64,000 bases of DNA from Sphingomonas sp. (GTDB lineage Bacteria; Pseudomonadota; Alphaproteobacteria; Sphingomonadales; Sphingomonadaceae). The notes under the pieces were generated by a model, which was not told the origin of the DNA, searched no databases, and saw nothing but the letters and a program-made list of their open reading frames with translations. The position numbers were made by a program, and so were the translations under genes. This document shows positions 17,331 through 26,485 of the stretch, piece by piece; position 1 is the stretch's first letter, and each line of letters starts with the position of its first letter. The stretch is from positions 744,001 to 808,000 of the forward strand of contig NZ_JANINP010000007.1 in NCBI RefSeq assembly GCF_024508665.1, read 5' to 3'.

Positions 17331-19420
17331 TTTCCTCCGCGAGCGAATTCGAACAGGGCCACGCCATGCGCGGCGATCCGGCCGTCGGCCCAGTCGCTTT
17401 CGACAGGAGAGGCGCCGGCGGGCAGGGTGATCGGATGCGCGACATTGCCATGATTGATGACGATCACCAGGCGTTTGCCAGCGCCGGCGCGCTCGGCGAT
17501 CTCCAGGTCGGGATCGGCGCTCGCGACGATCGGCGCGATCCTGGCATCGGCGAGCAGGTTGGCGGCGAGCTTTGCCATCGTCGCGGCATCGAGCCACGCA
17601 CCGACATAGGTAATGCTGCCGCGACCGACCCTGCGCGTGACGATGGCAGGCTTGCCGTCGAGCCAGCCGCCGGCATCGCGATACGTGGCGAGCGTCCGGA
17701 CGTCGGGCGCGATTGGCGTCAGCGCTTCCGCCCAGATCGAGGCGTTCCCGTCGATACTTCCGGTAATGCCGACTCCCTGATCCAGCGCGTAGAATTGCTC
17801 GACCCGCGCGCCGAGCAGATCGACCAGCGGCCCGGGCTGCCGTTGTGGCCACAAGGCGTCGGCATCGTCCTTCATCCCCGAGCGTGGGCCGAGCACGAGA
17901 TGCCCGCCGGCGCGGACATAGCGTTCGAGCGCCCTGGCCTGATCCTCGGTCAGCACATTGAGATTGGGCGCGACGACCAACGGGTAGCGCGACAGATCGG
18001 CCTCCGCCGGCACGATCGCCACACCTTGCGACTGGATGCGCAGTGGGCGGTAGAAATCGGTGAACGCCTTGACCGGGTCGAAGTCGCGATGGAGCCGCTG
18101 CAGGTCGATCGCCCAGCGGCTGTCATAGGAAAAGATCATCGCGACCCGCGCGACCGGCTGAGTGTCGGCGAGCAGCGGCGCGACCTTGGTCAGTTCGTCG
18201 GCAGTCTTCGCGATCTCCGGCTGGATTGGGTTGGGCTCGCCATCCTGACCCAGGATCGCGCCATGATAGGTTTCCTGGCCGTTCGCGGCCGGACGCCATT
18301 GCCAATAAAGTACGGCATCGGCGCCATGCGCGACCGCCTGCCACGCCATTTCGCGTACCTGACCGGGATCGAGCGCGCGATTGACCGTGACCCAATCGAC
18401 GCGCCCCGGTTGTGTTTCCATCAGCCAGAAATTGCGCTGCTTGTAGCCGCGGACAAGGTCGTGATTGGCGCCGTTCGCCACCCAATCGGGCCGCCCGTCG
18501 GGAATGTAATTGTCCCATGAAGCGATATCGAGGCCGCGGTGCATCGCGAAATGGTCGAACCCGGCGTTCCAGAACATCGTGTTGGTGGTGACGAACATCC
18601 GCGGATCGATCAGCGGGCGGATCGCCTGCACCTGGTTCTGGATGTAATCGATCCACGTCGCGGTGGCGAAATGCTTGAAGTCGAGCAGCAGGGCCGGGTT
18701 CTGCTGACCGGTGGCGTGGAGCGGCACCTGGTCGAAATCGTTATAATATTGGCTCCAATATTGGGTCGCCCAGCGCCGGTTGAGCACGTCGATCGCGCCA
18801 TAGCGCGCCTTGAGGAAAGCGTGCCAGGCGGCCAGAGCTTCGTCGTCGAAAGAGGGCGGGCCGATCTCATTGTCGATCTGCCAGCCGACCACCGCGGGAT
18901 TGTGCCCGTAACGTTTCGCCAACTCGATCGCGATGCGGCGGCTGAGGTCGCGATAGCGCTTGCTCGCGAAGGAGAATTGGCGGCGCGCGCCATGGCCGGC
19001 GCGCGCGCCGTTCTCGTCGACGCGCAGCACGTCGGGATATTTCTGGGTCAACCAGGCGGGCGGTGCTGCGGTCGGCGTGCCGAGCACGACCATCATGCCG
19101 TGGCGTTCGGCCGCCGCGATCGCGCGGTCGAGCCAGGCGAAATCGAACCGGCCCTCTTCGGGCTCCATCCGGCTCCACGCGAACTCGCCGATGCGTACCG
19201 TGTTGAACCCGGTCGCCTTCATCATGGCGAGATCGACGTCCCAGCGCGCCTCGGGCCATTGTTCGGGATACCAGGCGGTGCCGACCGCGATCGCCGGACG
19301 CGTTGCGAAGGCGGTCGCACGTTCGGGAAAGGGGAGCGGCGTTCGCTGTGGCACCGACGCGGCGGGCATGCTCGTCAGCAAGCTTGCCGCCAGCAGGGCA
19401 AAGATTCCGCGACCCGACAT
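17327..19420 (-). CDS. Exported GH42 beta-galactosidase (paralogue 1)
   Basis: The 697-residue protein has a signal peptide and then the GH42 opening AIAVGTAWYPEQWPEARW. The acid/base is Glu185 in GWQIDNEIG and the nucleophile Glu335 in FWLMETQPG. A trimerisation domain and a small C-terminal beta domain follow. GH42 enzymes cleave beta-galactosides and some act on alpha-L-arabinopyranosides. The export signal is noteworthy because many GH42 enzymes are cytoplasmic. It leads a two-gene operon with the SGNH esterase. The promoter region is shared with the divergent GH106 gene at 19581 and contains an operator candidate at 19515-19527. A second GH42 of identical length is at 29184. Confidence 0.92.
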   Translation of the reverse strand: MSGRGIFALLAASLLTSMPAASVPQRTPLPFPERATAFATRPAIAVGTAWYPEQWPEARWDVDLAMMKATGFNTVRIGEFAWSRMEPEEGRFDFAWLDRAIAAAERHGMMVVLGTPTAAPPAWLTQKYPDVLRVDENGARAGHGARRQFSFASKRYRDLSRRIAIELAKRYGHNPAVVGWQIDNEIGPPSFDDEALAAWHAFLKARYGAIDVLNRRWATQYWSQYYNDFDQVPLHATGQQNPALLLDFKHFATATWIDYIQNQVQAIRPLIDPRMFVTTNTMFWNAGFDHFAMHRGLDIASWDNYIPDGRPDWVANGANHDLVRGYKQRNFWLMETQPGRVDWVTVNRALDPGQVREMAWQAVAHGADAVLYWQWRPAANGQETYHGAILGQDGEPNPIQPEIAKTADELTKVAPLLADTQPVARVAMIFSYDSRWAIDLQRLHRDFDPVKAFTDFYRPLRIQSQGVAIVPAEADLSRYPLVVAPNLNVLTEDQARALERYVRAGGHLVLGPRSGMKDDADALWPQRQPGPLVDLLGARVEQFYALDQGVGITGSIDGNASIWAEALTPIAPDVRTLATYRDAGGWLDGKPAIVTRRVGRGSITYVGAWLDAATMAKLAANLLADARIAPIVASADPDLEIAERAGAGKRLVIVINHGNVAHPITLPAGASPVESDWADGRIAAHGVALFEFARGGK

Positions 19421-19514
19421 CCTATCCCTTTGATATTGGCTATCTGTTCTATTCGGCGCGTCAGCTTGCCGGCGCGACGGCAACCATCCTAGCGAAATCA
19501 TGGCTTTGCGCCAA

Positions 19515-19527
19515 ATAATATGTTTAT
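19515..19527. promoter_or_regulatory. FadR-type operator candidate in divergent GH42/GH106 promoter region
   Basis: ATAATATGTTTAT matches nine of the ten fixed positions of ATNATAYNATNAT. It lies in the AT-rich part of the 160-base gap between the GH42 start (19420, minus) and the GH106 start (19581, plus). Confidence 0.55.
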
Positions 19528-19580
19528 ATGATGTTTGCGCAGTCGCGGCAGGTGATCGCGATGGTCGGAGAGGAACGGGA

Positions 19581-22500
19581 ATGACGGGTATCGGGCGATT
19601 CGCGGCTGGGTGCGCCATGGTTGCGCTGGCAGCGGCAGCCTGGGCGAAGGATGCACCGGTGTCCGCCCCGGTGCCTGCGGCAGCGCCAACCGATCCCGAT
19701 GCGGCGACCTTTCGCAATCCGCCGGCGGACGTCCGGCCCAACACGCTCTATTTCTGGATGAACGGCAACGTCTCCAGGGAAGGGATCGACGCCGATCTCA
19801 CGGCGATGCGCGATGCCGGGCTTGGCGGCGCGATGATGTTCGACGGCAGCAGCGACGTCCCCAAGGGGCCGGTCGACTATCTCAGCCCGCAATGGCTTGA
19901 GCTGATGACGCATATGATGGAGCGAGCCAAGGCGCTCGGGCTGAAGGTCGGGCTGCACAACGCGCCGGGCTGGTCGTCGTCGGGCGGGCCGTGGATCACG
20001 CCCGACCGCTCGATGCAACAGATCGTGTGGAACGAGACGACGATCGCCGGCGGCAAGCCGGTCGCGATCAAGCTCGCCCGGCCCTATGCCAAGCAGGATT
20101 TCTACCGGGACGCGGCAGTGCTCGCTTTCCCCGCGAGCGACGGCGACGAGAGCGTCTATCGTGACGCGATCGCCGCGATGCGCGTCGGCGGCCCGGTTGC
20201 GACGGGCATGTTGACCGACCGCGACCTGCACAGCTCGGTCGACATCGCCCCCGATGCGCCGCTGGTGATCGAAATGAAGGGGCCGTTCACCGCGCAGGCG
20301 GTCACGCTCTACGGCGATATCGACGCCAAGGCCTTTTCCGCGACGATCGAGGCGTCGGACGACGGCAAGGACTGGAAGAAGATTGGCGAGGTATCGGCAC
20401 CGGTCCAGCACGAGCGCGGGATCGAAGCGCCGGGCAGCATCAATTTTCCGGCCGTCACCGCACGCTATTTCCGCGTCACGCCCAAGGACAAGCTCAAGCT
20501 CGCCGAGGCCCTGTTCTACGCGACGCCGCGGATCGACGATTGGGGCAACAAGGGCGAACATCTGTTTCACATGCTGCCCGCGGTCGAGGCCCGGCCGTCC
20601 GACCTGCTGGCCCGCTATGCGATCGACCCGAAGACGATCATCGACCTCAGTGCCCGCGTCGACGCCTCGGGCACGTTGCGCTGGACGCCGCCGCCGGGCC
20701 GCTGGACGATCCTGCGTTTCGGCCACACCACGACCGGGCACCTCAACGTCTCCGCCTCGGATTCGGGGCGTGGGCTCGAGGTCGACAAGCTCGACGCCGC
20801 GGCGACCGACTTCCAGTTCAAGAGCAGCGTCGATCGACTGGTCAAGGCGTCGGGGCCGCTCGCCGGCTCGACCTTCGACATGCTCGAGATCGACAGCTAC
20901 GAGGCCGGGCTGCAGAACTGGACCGCCGCGCTGCCCGCCGATTTCCAAAAACGTAACGGCTATTCGATGCTGCCCTATCTGCCGGCGCTGACCGGGCGGA
21001 TCGTCGGCGATCTCGACACCTCGAACCGCTTCCTGTTCGATTTCCGCCGCACGCTCGCCGACCTGATGGCCGACAATTATTACGGCCGGATGCAGGCCAA
21101 TGCGAATGCGGCGGGCTTGCGGTTCCATGTTGAGGGCTACGGGCCGGGACCGTTCGACGAACTGCAGGTATCTGGTCGCGCGCAAGTGCCGATGACCGAA
21201 TTCTGGACGCGGACGCCCTGGACCGACAACCGTTCGGTCAAGATGGTCTCGTCGGCGGCGCATGTTTACGGCAAGCCGGTCATCGCTGCCGAGGCATTCA
21301 CCGGCGAGGCGGAGACCAGCCGGTGGCAGGATTATCCCTATGCGATGAAGCTGTTGGGCGACCAGATGTTCGCGCAAGGGTTCAACCAGATCTTCTTCCA
21401 CCGTTACGCCCACCAGCCCGATCCCAATGCCGTTCCGGGCATGAGCATGGGACCATGGGGGATCAATCTCGAACGCTCGAACACCTGGTTCGCGCAGTCT
21501 AAGGCTTGGATGGACTATCTCGCGCGCAGCCAATATCTCCTGCGCCAGGGGACTTATGTCGCCGACATCCTCTATTTCGTCGGCGAGGAAAGCCCCAACG
21601 AATCCGAATATGTCCGGCCCGATGTGTCGCCCGACACCAATCCGAAGATCGGGCAATATTTCGATCCGCAGATGCCGCCGGGCTATAATTACGACCTGGT
21701 CAATGCCGAGGTGTTGCTGACCCGCGCGCATGTCGAGGACGGCGCGATCGTCCTGCCCAACGGTGCGCGTTACCGCTTGCTGGTGCTGCCCGCGACCTTG
21801 TCGAGCATGACGCCGGCGCTTGCCGAGCGGCTCCATGCCCTGGTCGAACAAGGTGCGACGATCCTGGGCCCGCGGCCGCAGCATTCGCTCACGCTCGTCG
21901 GCAAGTCGGCGGGCGACCGCGCCTTCGATACGGCGGTCGCGGCGCTGTGGGGCAGCGGTCCCGCCGCATCGCCGGCCCGTGCGGTGGGCAAGGGCAGGGT
22001 GTTGTCGAGCGGCAGCATTGCCGACGCTCTCGTCGGCCTGAAGGTGGCGCCCGACGCGCAATGCCGCACCGACAGCCCGGATGGCCAGGTGGTATGGCTG
22101 CACCGGCGATTGTCCGCGAGCGACATGTATTTCGTCGCCAACCGTCAGCGCCGTGCGGAAACCGTGCGTTGCACCTTTCGCGTCGGCAATGCCGTGCCGG
22201 CCTTATGGGATGCGGAAACGGGCAAGGTCGCCCGTCCGGCTCTGTTCGACAGCGACGCGATGGCTACCACCGTGTCGTTCGACTTGTCGCCGGCCGGCTC
22301 GACCTTCGTCATGCTCGATCCGGGCAGCATGGCGCGAAGCATCAAGTGGATCGCGCGCGATGGCCGGCGCGTCGCCGATCTCGACGCCGCGCCGGTCAAG
22401 GCGCCGCCCGCGCCTTCGGACAGTTTCACCCTCTCGCTCTGGGCCAAGCCCGACATCGATCTCCGTGTGATGCCCGACGAGAAGGTCGACGGGCGGATCA

Positions 22501-23660
22501 ATGAGACCGGCAAGAATTATCTGATCAACGCGCGCTCGGGCCGCGACCTGCACGGCGAGGGAACGGCAGTGGCCGGGCTCGCGATCGGCCGCAACGGCGC
22601 GATGGTGATCGAACGTGTTTCGCCCGATGTCGTGCCGGCCGTTCTGGTCAGCCGTACCCCGATCAGCGGCTGGACCCACGTCGTCCTGGTCTATGACCGG
22701 GGCGTGCCGAACTTCTATCTCAACGGCAAGCTGGTGCGCACCGGCCTGAAGAGCGGGCGCCGCGTCTATGCTGGCGGAAGCGACGCGCCATCGCCGACCG
22801 GTGTGACCTATTTCTTCGAGGGCAATGCGACTCCGCTCGCGACCGTGCCGCGCGCCTTGACGCCGGCCGAAATCGCCGCGGATGCCGCGATGGGGCCGCC
22901 GCTTCCGGCCATCGGCGCCTCGCCCGTGACGCTGACGCGGCGCGACAGCGGAAAGCTCGACGCGCTGGCCTGGCAGACCGGCAAGTACACGACCGATAAC
23001 GGCGCGAGCTTCACGGCCACAGTGCCGGAGCCGATCATGGTCGACGGACCGTGGGCGGTGCGGTTTCAACCGGGCAGAGGGGCGCCGGCTAGCGCGACGT
23101 TGCCGCGTCTGGACTCGCTTAGCCGCAACGCTGATGACGGCATCCGGCACTTTTCCGGCACCGCGACCTACGAGCGCGAGATCGCCATTCCCGCCACGGC
23201 GTTACGCAAGGGTCGGCGCGTCTTCCTCGACCTCGGCCGCGTCGAAGTGCTGGCCGGGGTCACGGTCAACGGCAAGGATCTCGGCGTCGTGTGGAAAGAG
23301 CCGTATCGCGTCGACATCACCGATGTCGTCCATGCCGGCGCCAACACGGTCGCGGTCGCGGTCACCAACCTCTGGGTCAACCGCATGATCGCCGACGCGG
23401 CGCTGCCCGAAGATGGCAAATATGTCGACGGCGATTGGGCGATCGGTGAGCGCGTCGGGGCCGACGGCAAGAAGGTACCGATCATGGCGCGCAAGATCAC
23501 GGCCTTCCCCGATTGGTACAAGGCCGGCCAGCCAAAGCCGCCCGGCGGTCGCGTCACCTTCTCGCCCTGGACCTTCTATTCGAAGGACGAGCCGCTGGTG
23601 GATTCGGGACTGCTCGGCCCGGTTCGCGTGGTGTTCGCCGACGAGATCGAGCTGAGGTGA
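19581..23660 (+). CDS. GH106-type alpha-L-rhamnosidase, exported (paralogue 2)
   Basis: The 1,359-residue protein has a Sec signal peptide ending near AAAAWA. It shares the GH106 landmarks of the first paralogue: NTLYFWMNGNVSREGIDADL, VGLHNAPGWSSSGGPWITPD, IDSYEAGLQNWTAALP, a long barrel and sandwich body, and the C-terminal jelly-roll with DLGRVEVLAGVTVNGKDLG. AGGAACGGG precedes ATG 19581. The core is colinear with paralogue 1 but clearly diverged, which suggests the two attack rhamnose in different linkages or contexts. In Bacteroides RG-II loci, several GH106 enzymes divide side-chain linkages in this way (family knowledge). The FadR-type regulator gene follows 130 bases downstream. Confidence 0.9.
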   Translation: MTGIGRFAAGCAMVALAAAAWAKDAPVSAPVPAAAPTDPDAATFRNPPADVRPNTLYFWMNGNVSREGIDADLTAMRDAGLGGAMMFDGSSDVPKGPVDYLSPQWLELMTHMMERAKALGLKVGLHNAPGWSSSGGPWITPDRSMQQIVWNETTIAGGKPVAIKLARPYAKQDFYRDAAVLAFPASDGDESVYRDAIAAMRVGGPVATGMLTDRDLHSSVDIAPDAPLVIEMKGPFTAQAVTLYGDIDAKAFSATIEASDDGKDWKKIGEVSAPVQHERGIEAPGSINFPAVTARYFRVTPKDKLKLAEALFYATPRIDDWGNKGEHLFHMLPAVEARPSDLLARYAIDPKTIIDLSARVDASGTLRWTPPPGRWTILRFGHTTTGHLNVSASDSGRGLEVDKLDAAATDFQFKSSVDRLVKASGPLAGSTFDMLEIDSYEAGLQNWTAALPADFQKRNGYSMLPYLPALTGRIVGDLDTSNRFLFDFRRTLADLMADNYYGRMQANANAAGLRFHVEGYGPGPFDELQVSGRAQVPMTEFWTRTPWTDNRSVKMVSSAAHVYGKPVIAAEAFTGEAETSRWQDYPYAMKLLGDQMFAQGFNQIFFHRYAHQPDPNAVPGMSMGPWGINLERSNTWFAQSKAWMDYLARSQYLLRQGTYVADILYFVGEESPNESEYVRPDVSPDTNPKIGQYFDPQMPPGYNYDLVNAEVLLTRAHVEDGAIVLPNGARYRLLVLPATLSSMTPALAERLHALVEQGATILGPRPQHSLTLVGKSAGDRAFDTAVAALWGSGPAASPARAVGKGRVLSSGSIADALVGLKVAPDAQCRTDSPDGQVVWLHRRLSASDMYFVANRQRRAETVRCTFRVGNAVPALWDAETGKVARPALFDSDAMATTVSFDLSPAGSTFVMLDPGSMARSIKWIARDGRRVADLDAAPVKAPPAPSDSFTLSLWAKPDIDLRVMPDEKVDGRINETGKNYLINARSGRDLHGEGTAVAGLAIGRNGAMVIERVSPDVVPAVLVSRTPISGWTHVVLVYDRGVPNFYLNGKLVRTGLKSGRRVYAGGSDAPSPTGVTYFFEGNATPLATVPRALTPAEIAADAAMGPPLPAIGASPVTLTRRDSGKLDALAWQTGKYTTDNGASFTATVPEPIMVDGPWAVRFQPGRGAPASATLPRLDSLSRNADDGIRHFSGTATYEREIAIPATALRKGRRVFLDLGRVEVLAGVTVNGKDLGVVWKEPYRVDITDVVHAGANTVAVAVTNLWVNRMIADAALPEDGKYVDGDWAIGERVGADGKKVPIMARKITAFPDWYKAGQPKPPGGRVTFSPWTFYSKDEPLVDSGLLGPVRVVFADEIELR

Positions 23661-23733
23661 CGCCCGTCAGGTCTCTCGGCTCCGGGGCTGCGATGCGGCT
23701 GCCGCTTGCGCGTATCGAGTTCCGGCCCTTATT

Positions 23734-23750
23734 GTCATACGGTTTACGAC
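23734..23750. promoter_or_regulatory. Possible operator upstream of the second FadR-type regulator
   Basis: GTC-N-TA-N5-TA-N-GAC forms an interrupted palindrome 40 bases before the regulator start. Its left half (TCATACG) resembles half of the ATNATAYNATNAT element. It may mediate autoregulation, but the match is weak. Confidence 0.3.
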
Positions 23751-23790
23751 CCCGATCGGATTTCCGGCCCCGGGCGATCGCAGGAGACCA

Positions 23791-24552
23791 ATGACGATGC
23801 AGCCCCGTCCTGATTTCGGAAGGATCGTCGACGCGACCCTGTCGAACGCGGATCAGGTCGCACGCTCGATCGGCAGCGATATCCTGTCGGGTGTCTTCCC
23901 GCCGGGGTCGAAATTGCCGTCCGAAGCGGAGATGCTGGCGCGCTTCGGCGTGTCGCGCACCGTGCTGCGCGAAGCGTTCAAGACCTTGACCGCCAAGGGT
24001 CTGATCGTTGCCCGGACACGCGTCGGCACCACTGTGCTCGACAGCGCGCACTGGAACTTCTTCGACGCCGACATCCTGGCATGGAAGGTCGCCCAGGGAC
24101 TGGATGTGGACTTCATCCGCGACATTGCCGCGATCCGCATGGCGATCGAGCCGGCGGCGGCCGAAGCCGCGGCCGAACAGGCCACGCCGGAAGACATAAA
24201 GATCCTGCGCGGCTGCCTCGCCCGCATGGCCCAAGCGACGAACAGCGCGAGCGACTTCGCCCATGCCGATCTCGATTTCCACAAGGCGGTCGGATACGCC
24301 TCGGGCAACGTGCTGATGCGGTCGCTCGCGGCGGTGATCGAAACCGCGTTGCTCGCGTCGTTCCGGCTGAGCTCGCCGGTGCGCGAGGCAGAAGTGCACG
24401 AAGAGAGCGTGCAGGGCCATACCCGCATCGTCGACCTGATCGAGGCGGGCGACGGTCCCGGCGCAGCGCAGGCGATGCGCGCGATCATCACCCATGGTCT
24501 CGACCGGCTCGAGCGCGCGAGTGCGCCGCGCAAGCGCAAAGCGGCGAAATAG
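23791..24552 (+). CDS. FadR-type GntR transcriptional regulator (paralogue 2)
   Basis: The 253-residue protein has a winged helix (RFGVSRTVLREAFKTLTAKG near residues 51-70) and an FCD domain (HADLDFHKAVGYASGN, GHTRIVDLIEAGD). It is strongly similar to the regulator at 5766 throughout, including the VLDSAHWNFFDADILAWKVAQG linker, so the two are recent paralogues. It is encoded just upstream of, and on the same strand as, the GH127-RLP-kinase operon, with a perfect operator candidate at 24586-24598 between them. The simplest reading is a repressor of this operon and of other operons carrying the same 13-mer, relieved by a sugar acid or lactone. The effector is unknown. Confidence 0.92.
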   Translation: MTMQPRPDFGRIVDATLSNADQVARSIGSDILSGVFPPGSKLPSEAEMLARFGVSRTVLREAFKTLTAKGLIVARTRVGTTVLDSAHWNFFDADILAWKVAQGLDVDFIRDIAAIRMAIEPAAAEAAAEQATPEDIKILRGCLARMAQATNSASDFAHADLDFHKAVGYASGNVLMRSLAAVIETALLASFRLSSPVREAEVHEESVQGHTRIVDLIEAGDGPGAAQAMRAIITHGLDRLERASAPRKRKAAK

Positions 24553-24585
24553 TCCTTCACCCGACTCCACCGCCTTGCGGCGCTA

Positions 24586-24598
24586 ATGATACTATTAT
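24586..24598. promoter_or_regulatory. FadR-type operator candidate before the GH127-RLP-kinase operon
   Basis: ATGATACTATTAT matches all ten fixed positions of ATNATAYNATNAT and is itself nearly palindromic around C24592. It lies 64 bases before the GH127 start and differs from the GH106/GH29 site only at two variable positions. Confidence 0.6.
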
Positions 24599-24661
24599 AT
24601 TAGAAGATCGGACCGGCTTGGCCGCGCTGTTCGCGGATCGCCGAGTTTAGAGAGGATTGCC

Positions 24662-26485
24662 ATGACAGGCTTGAAAAAGGCCGAAATGTCCCGTCGCGAC
24701 TTCGTTCATTGCGCGGCGTGCGCGACCGCGGCGGCTGGATCGCTCGCCGCCTCGCCGATGGCACTCGCGGCGCAGCAGGCGGTGTTGCGCGGCAAGGAAG
24801 CGGTGCGCGAATTCCCCTATGGCGCGGTCCGTCTGACCGGCGGACGGATCAAGCAGCATTACGACCATATCGCCGCGCATTATCTCGCTCTCGACAACGA
24901 CCGTCTGCTCAAGGTCTTCCGCCAGAATGCCGGTTTGCCAGCGCCGGGTCCCGACATGGGCGGCTGGTATGACGCGGACGGATTCGTGCCCGGCCTCGCG
25001 TTCGGCCAATATGTCTCGGGGCTCGCGCGGATCGGTGCGACTACGGGAGACAAGGCGGTCCATGCCAAGGTCGCGGCCCTGGTCGACGGCTTCGGCAAGG
25101 CGATGATCGCCGCCAAGAACCCCTATGCTGGACCCAAGGCGCAGGAGCAGTGGGCGGCCTATGTCATGGACAAATATGTCGTCGGGTTGGTCGATGCCTA
25201 TCGCTTGAGCGGAGTCGAGCAGGCCAAGAGCCTGCTGCCGATGATCATCGACAAATGCATGCCGTACATCTCGCCGGTCTCGCGCGATCGCATCGGCAAG
25301 GTCGATCCGCCCTATGACGAAACCTATGTCCTTCCGGAGAATCTGTTCCACGTCGCGGACATCACCGGCGACGACAAATATCGCGCGATGGCGGTGCATT
25401 ACCTGCTCAACAAGGAATGGTTCGATCCGCTCGCGGCCGGCCAGGACGTGCTGCCGACCAAACATGCCTATAGCCACACCATCGCGCTGAGCTCGGGCGG
25501 CCAGGCCTATCTCCATCTCGGCGATCCCAAATACCGCAAGGCGCTGGAGAATGCCTGGACGTTCATGGAGCCGCAGCGTTTCGCCAGCGGCGGCTGGGGG
25601 CCGGAGGAGCAGTTCGTACCGCTCCATCAGGGCAAGCTCGCCGCCAGCCTCAAAACCTCCAAGGCACATTTCGAAACGCCGTGCGGCAGCTTCGCCGACA
25701 TGAAGCTCGCGCGCTATCTGACGCGTTTCACCGGCGCGCCGGTTTATGGCGACGGGCTCGAGCGCACGCTCTACAACACGATGCTGGCGACGCGGCTGCC
25801 CGACAGCGACGGCGATTATCCTTATTATTCGAATTACGGCGGCGACGCCGAGAAGCTCTATTATCAGAAGAAATGGCCGTGCTGCTCGGGCACGTTGGTC
25901 CAGGGCGTCGCCGACTATGTCCAGGGCCTCTATTTCCACGACGACAATGCCCTGATGGTCAACATGTATGCCGGATCGGAAGTCCGTTGGGATCGCCCCG
26001 GCGGCGCGGTCGAGCTGGTGCAGGAAACCGATTATCCGGCGACCGACCATATCCGCCTGACCGTGCGCAAGCCCGGCAATGGCCGCTTCGCGCTGAAGTT
26101 GCGCATCCCCGCCTGGACCAGGAACGCGTCGCTCCGCGTCAACGGCGCGCCGCAGCCGGTCGCGCCCGGCACCCTGGCCACGGTCAGCCGTACATGGAAG
26201 GCCGGCGACGTGGTCGAGCTGACCATAACGCAGCCGCTGCGCACCTTGCCGATCGACGACCAGAATCCGAACCTGGCCGCGGTCATGCGCGGCGCGGTGA
26301 TGTATGTCGGGCTCAATCCCTGGGCGGGGATCGGCGATCAGGCGATCGCCTTGCCGGCCGCGCTCGAGCCGATGCCTGGCCAGAACCAGTCCTATCGTGC
26401 GCATGTCGGCGGTCGGGACCTGGTGTTCGTGCCGTATTTCAACGTCGATACCGAACGCTACAACACCTACTTCAAGACTGCCTGA
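24662..26485 (+). CDS. Exported GH127-family hydrolase (DUF1680, beta-L-arabinofuranosidase type)
   Basis: The 607-residue protein has a twin-arginine leader (MSRRDFVHCAACATAAAGS) and an (alpha/alpha)6-type body. The GH127 zinc and catalytic cysteine set is present: Glu338 and Cys341 in FETPCGSF, and Cys407-Cys408 in KWPCCSG. Known GH127 activities are beta-L-arabinofuranosidase and, in RG-II breakdown, aceric acid release (family knowledge). Its TGA overlaps the ATG of the RLP gene (TGATG), so an exported hydrolase is translationally coupled to cytosolic 3-oxo-isoapionate metabolism. That raises the possibility that this member acts on an apiose-containing linkage. The coupling is seen in the sequence; the substrate is inference. 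Confidence 0.88.
   Translation: MTGLKKAEMSRRDFVHCAACATAAAGSLAASPMALAAQQAVLRGKEAVREFPYGAVRLTGGRIKQHYDHIAAHYLALDNDRLLKVFRQNAGLPAPGPDMGGWYDADGFVPGLAFGQYVSGLARIGATTGDKAVHAKVAALVDGFGKAMIAAKNPYAGPKAQEQWAAYVMDKYVVGLVDAYRLSGVEQAKSLLPMIIDKCMPYISPVSRDRIGKVDPPYDETYVLPENLFHVADITGDDKYRAMAVHYLLNKEWFDPLAAGQDVLPTKHAYSHTIALSSGGQAYLHLGDPKYRKALENAWTFMEPQRFASGGWGPEEQFVPLHQGKLAASLKTSKAHFETPCGSFADMKLARYLTRFTGAPVYGDGLERTLYNTMLATRLPDSDGDYPYYSNYGGDAEKLYYQKKWPCCSGTLVQGVADYVQGLYFHDDNALMVNMYAGSEVRWDRPGGAVELVQETDYPATDHIRLTVRKPGNGRFALKLRIPAWTRNASLRVNGAPQPVAPGTLATVSRTWKAGDVVELTITQPLRTLPIDDQNPNLAAVMRGAVMYVGLNPWAGIGDQAIALPAALEPMPGQNQSYRAHVGGRDLVFVPYFNVDTERYNTYFKTA

Noticed and set aside
19524..22103. Open frame of about 860 codons opposite the second GH106 gene
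   Set aside because: Antisense by-product of high-GC third positions, with no recognisable domain.
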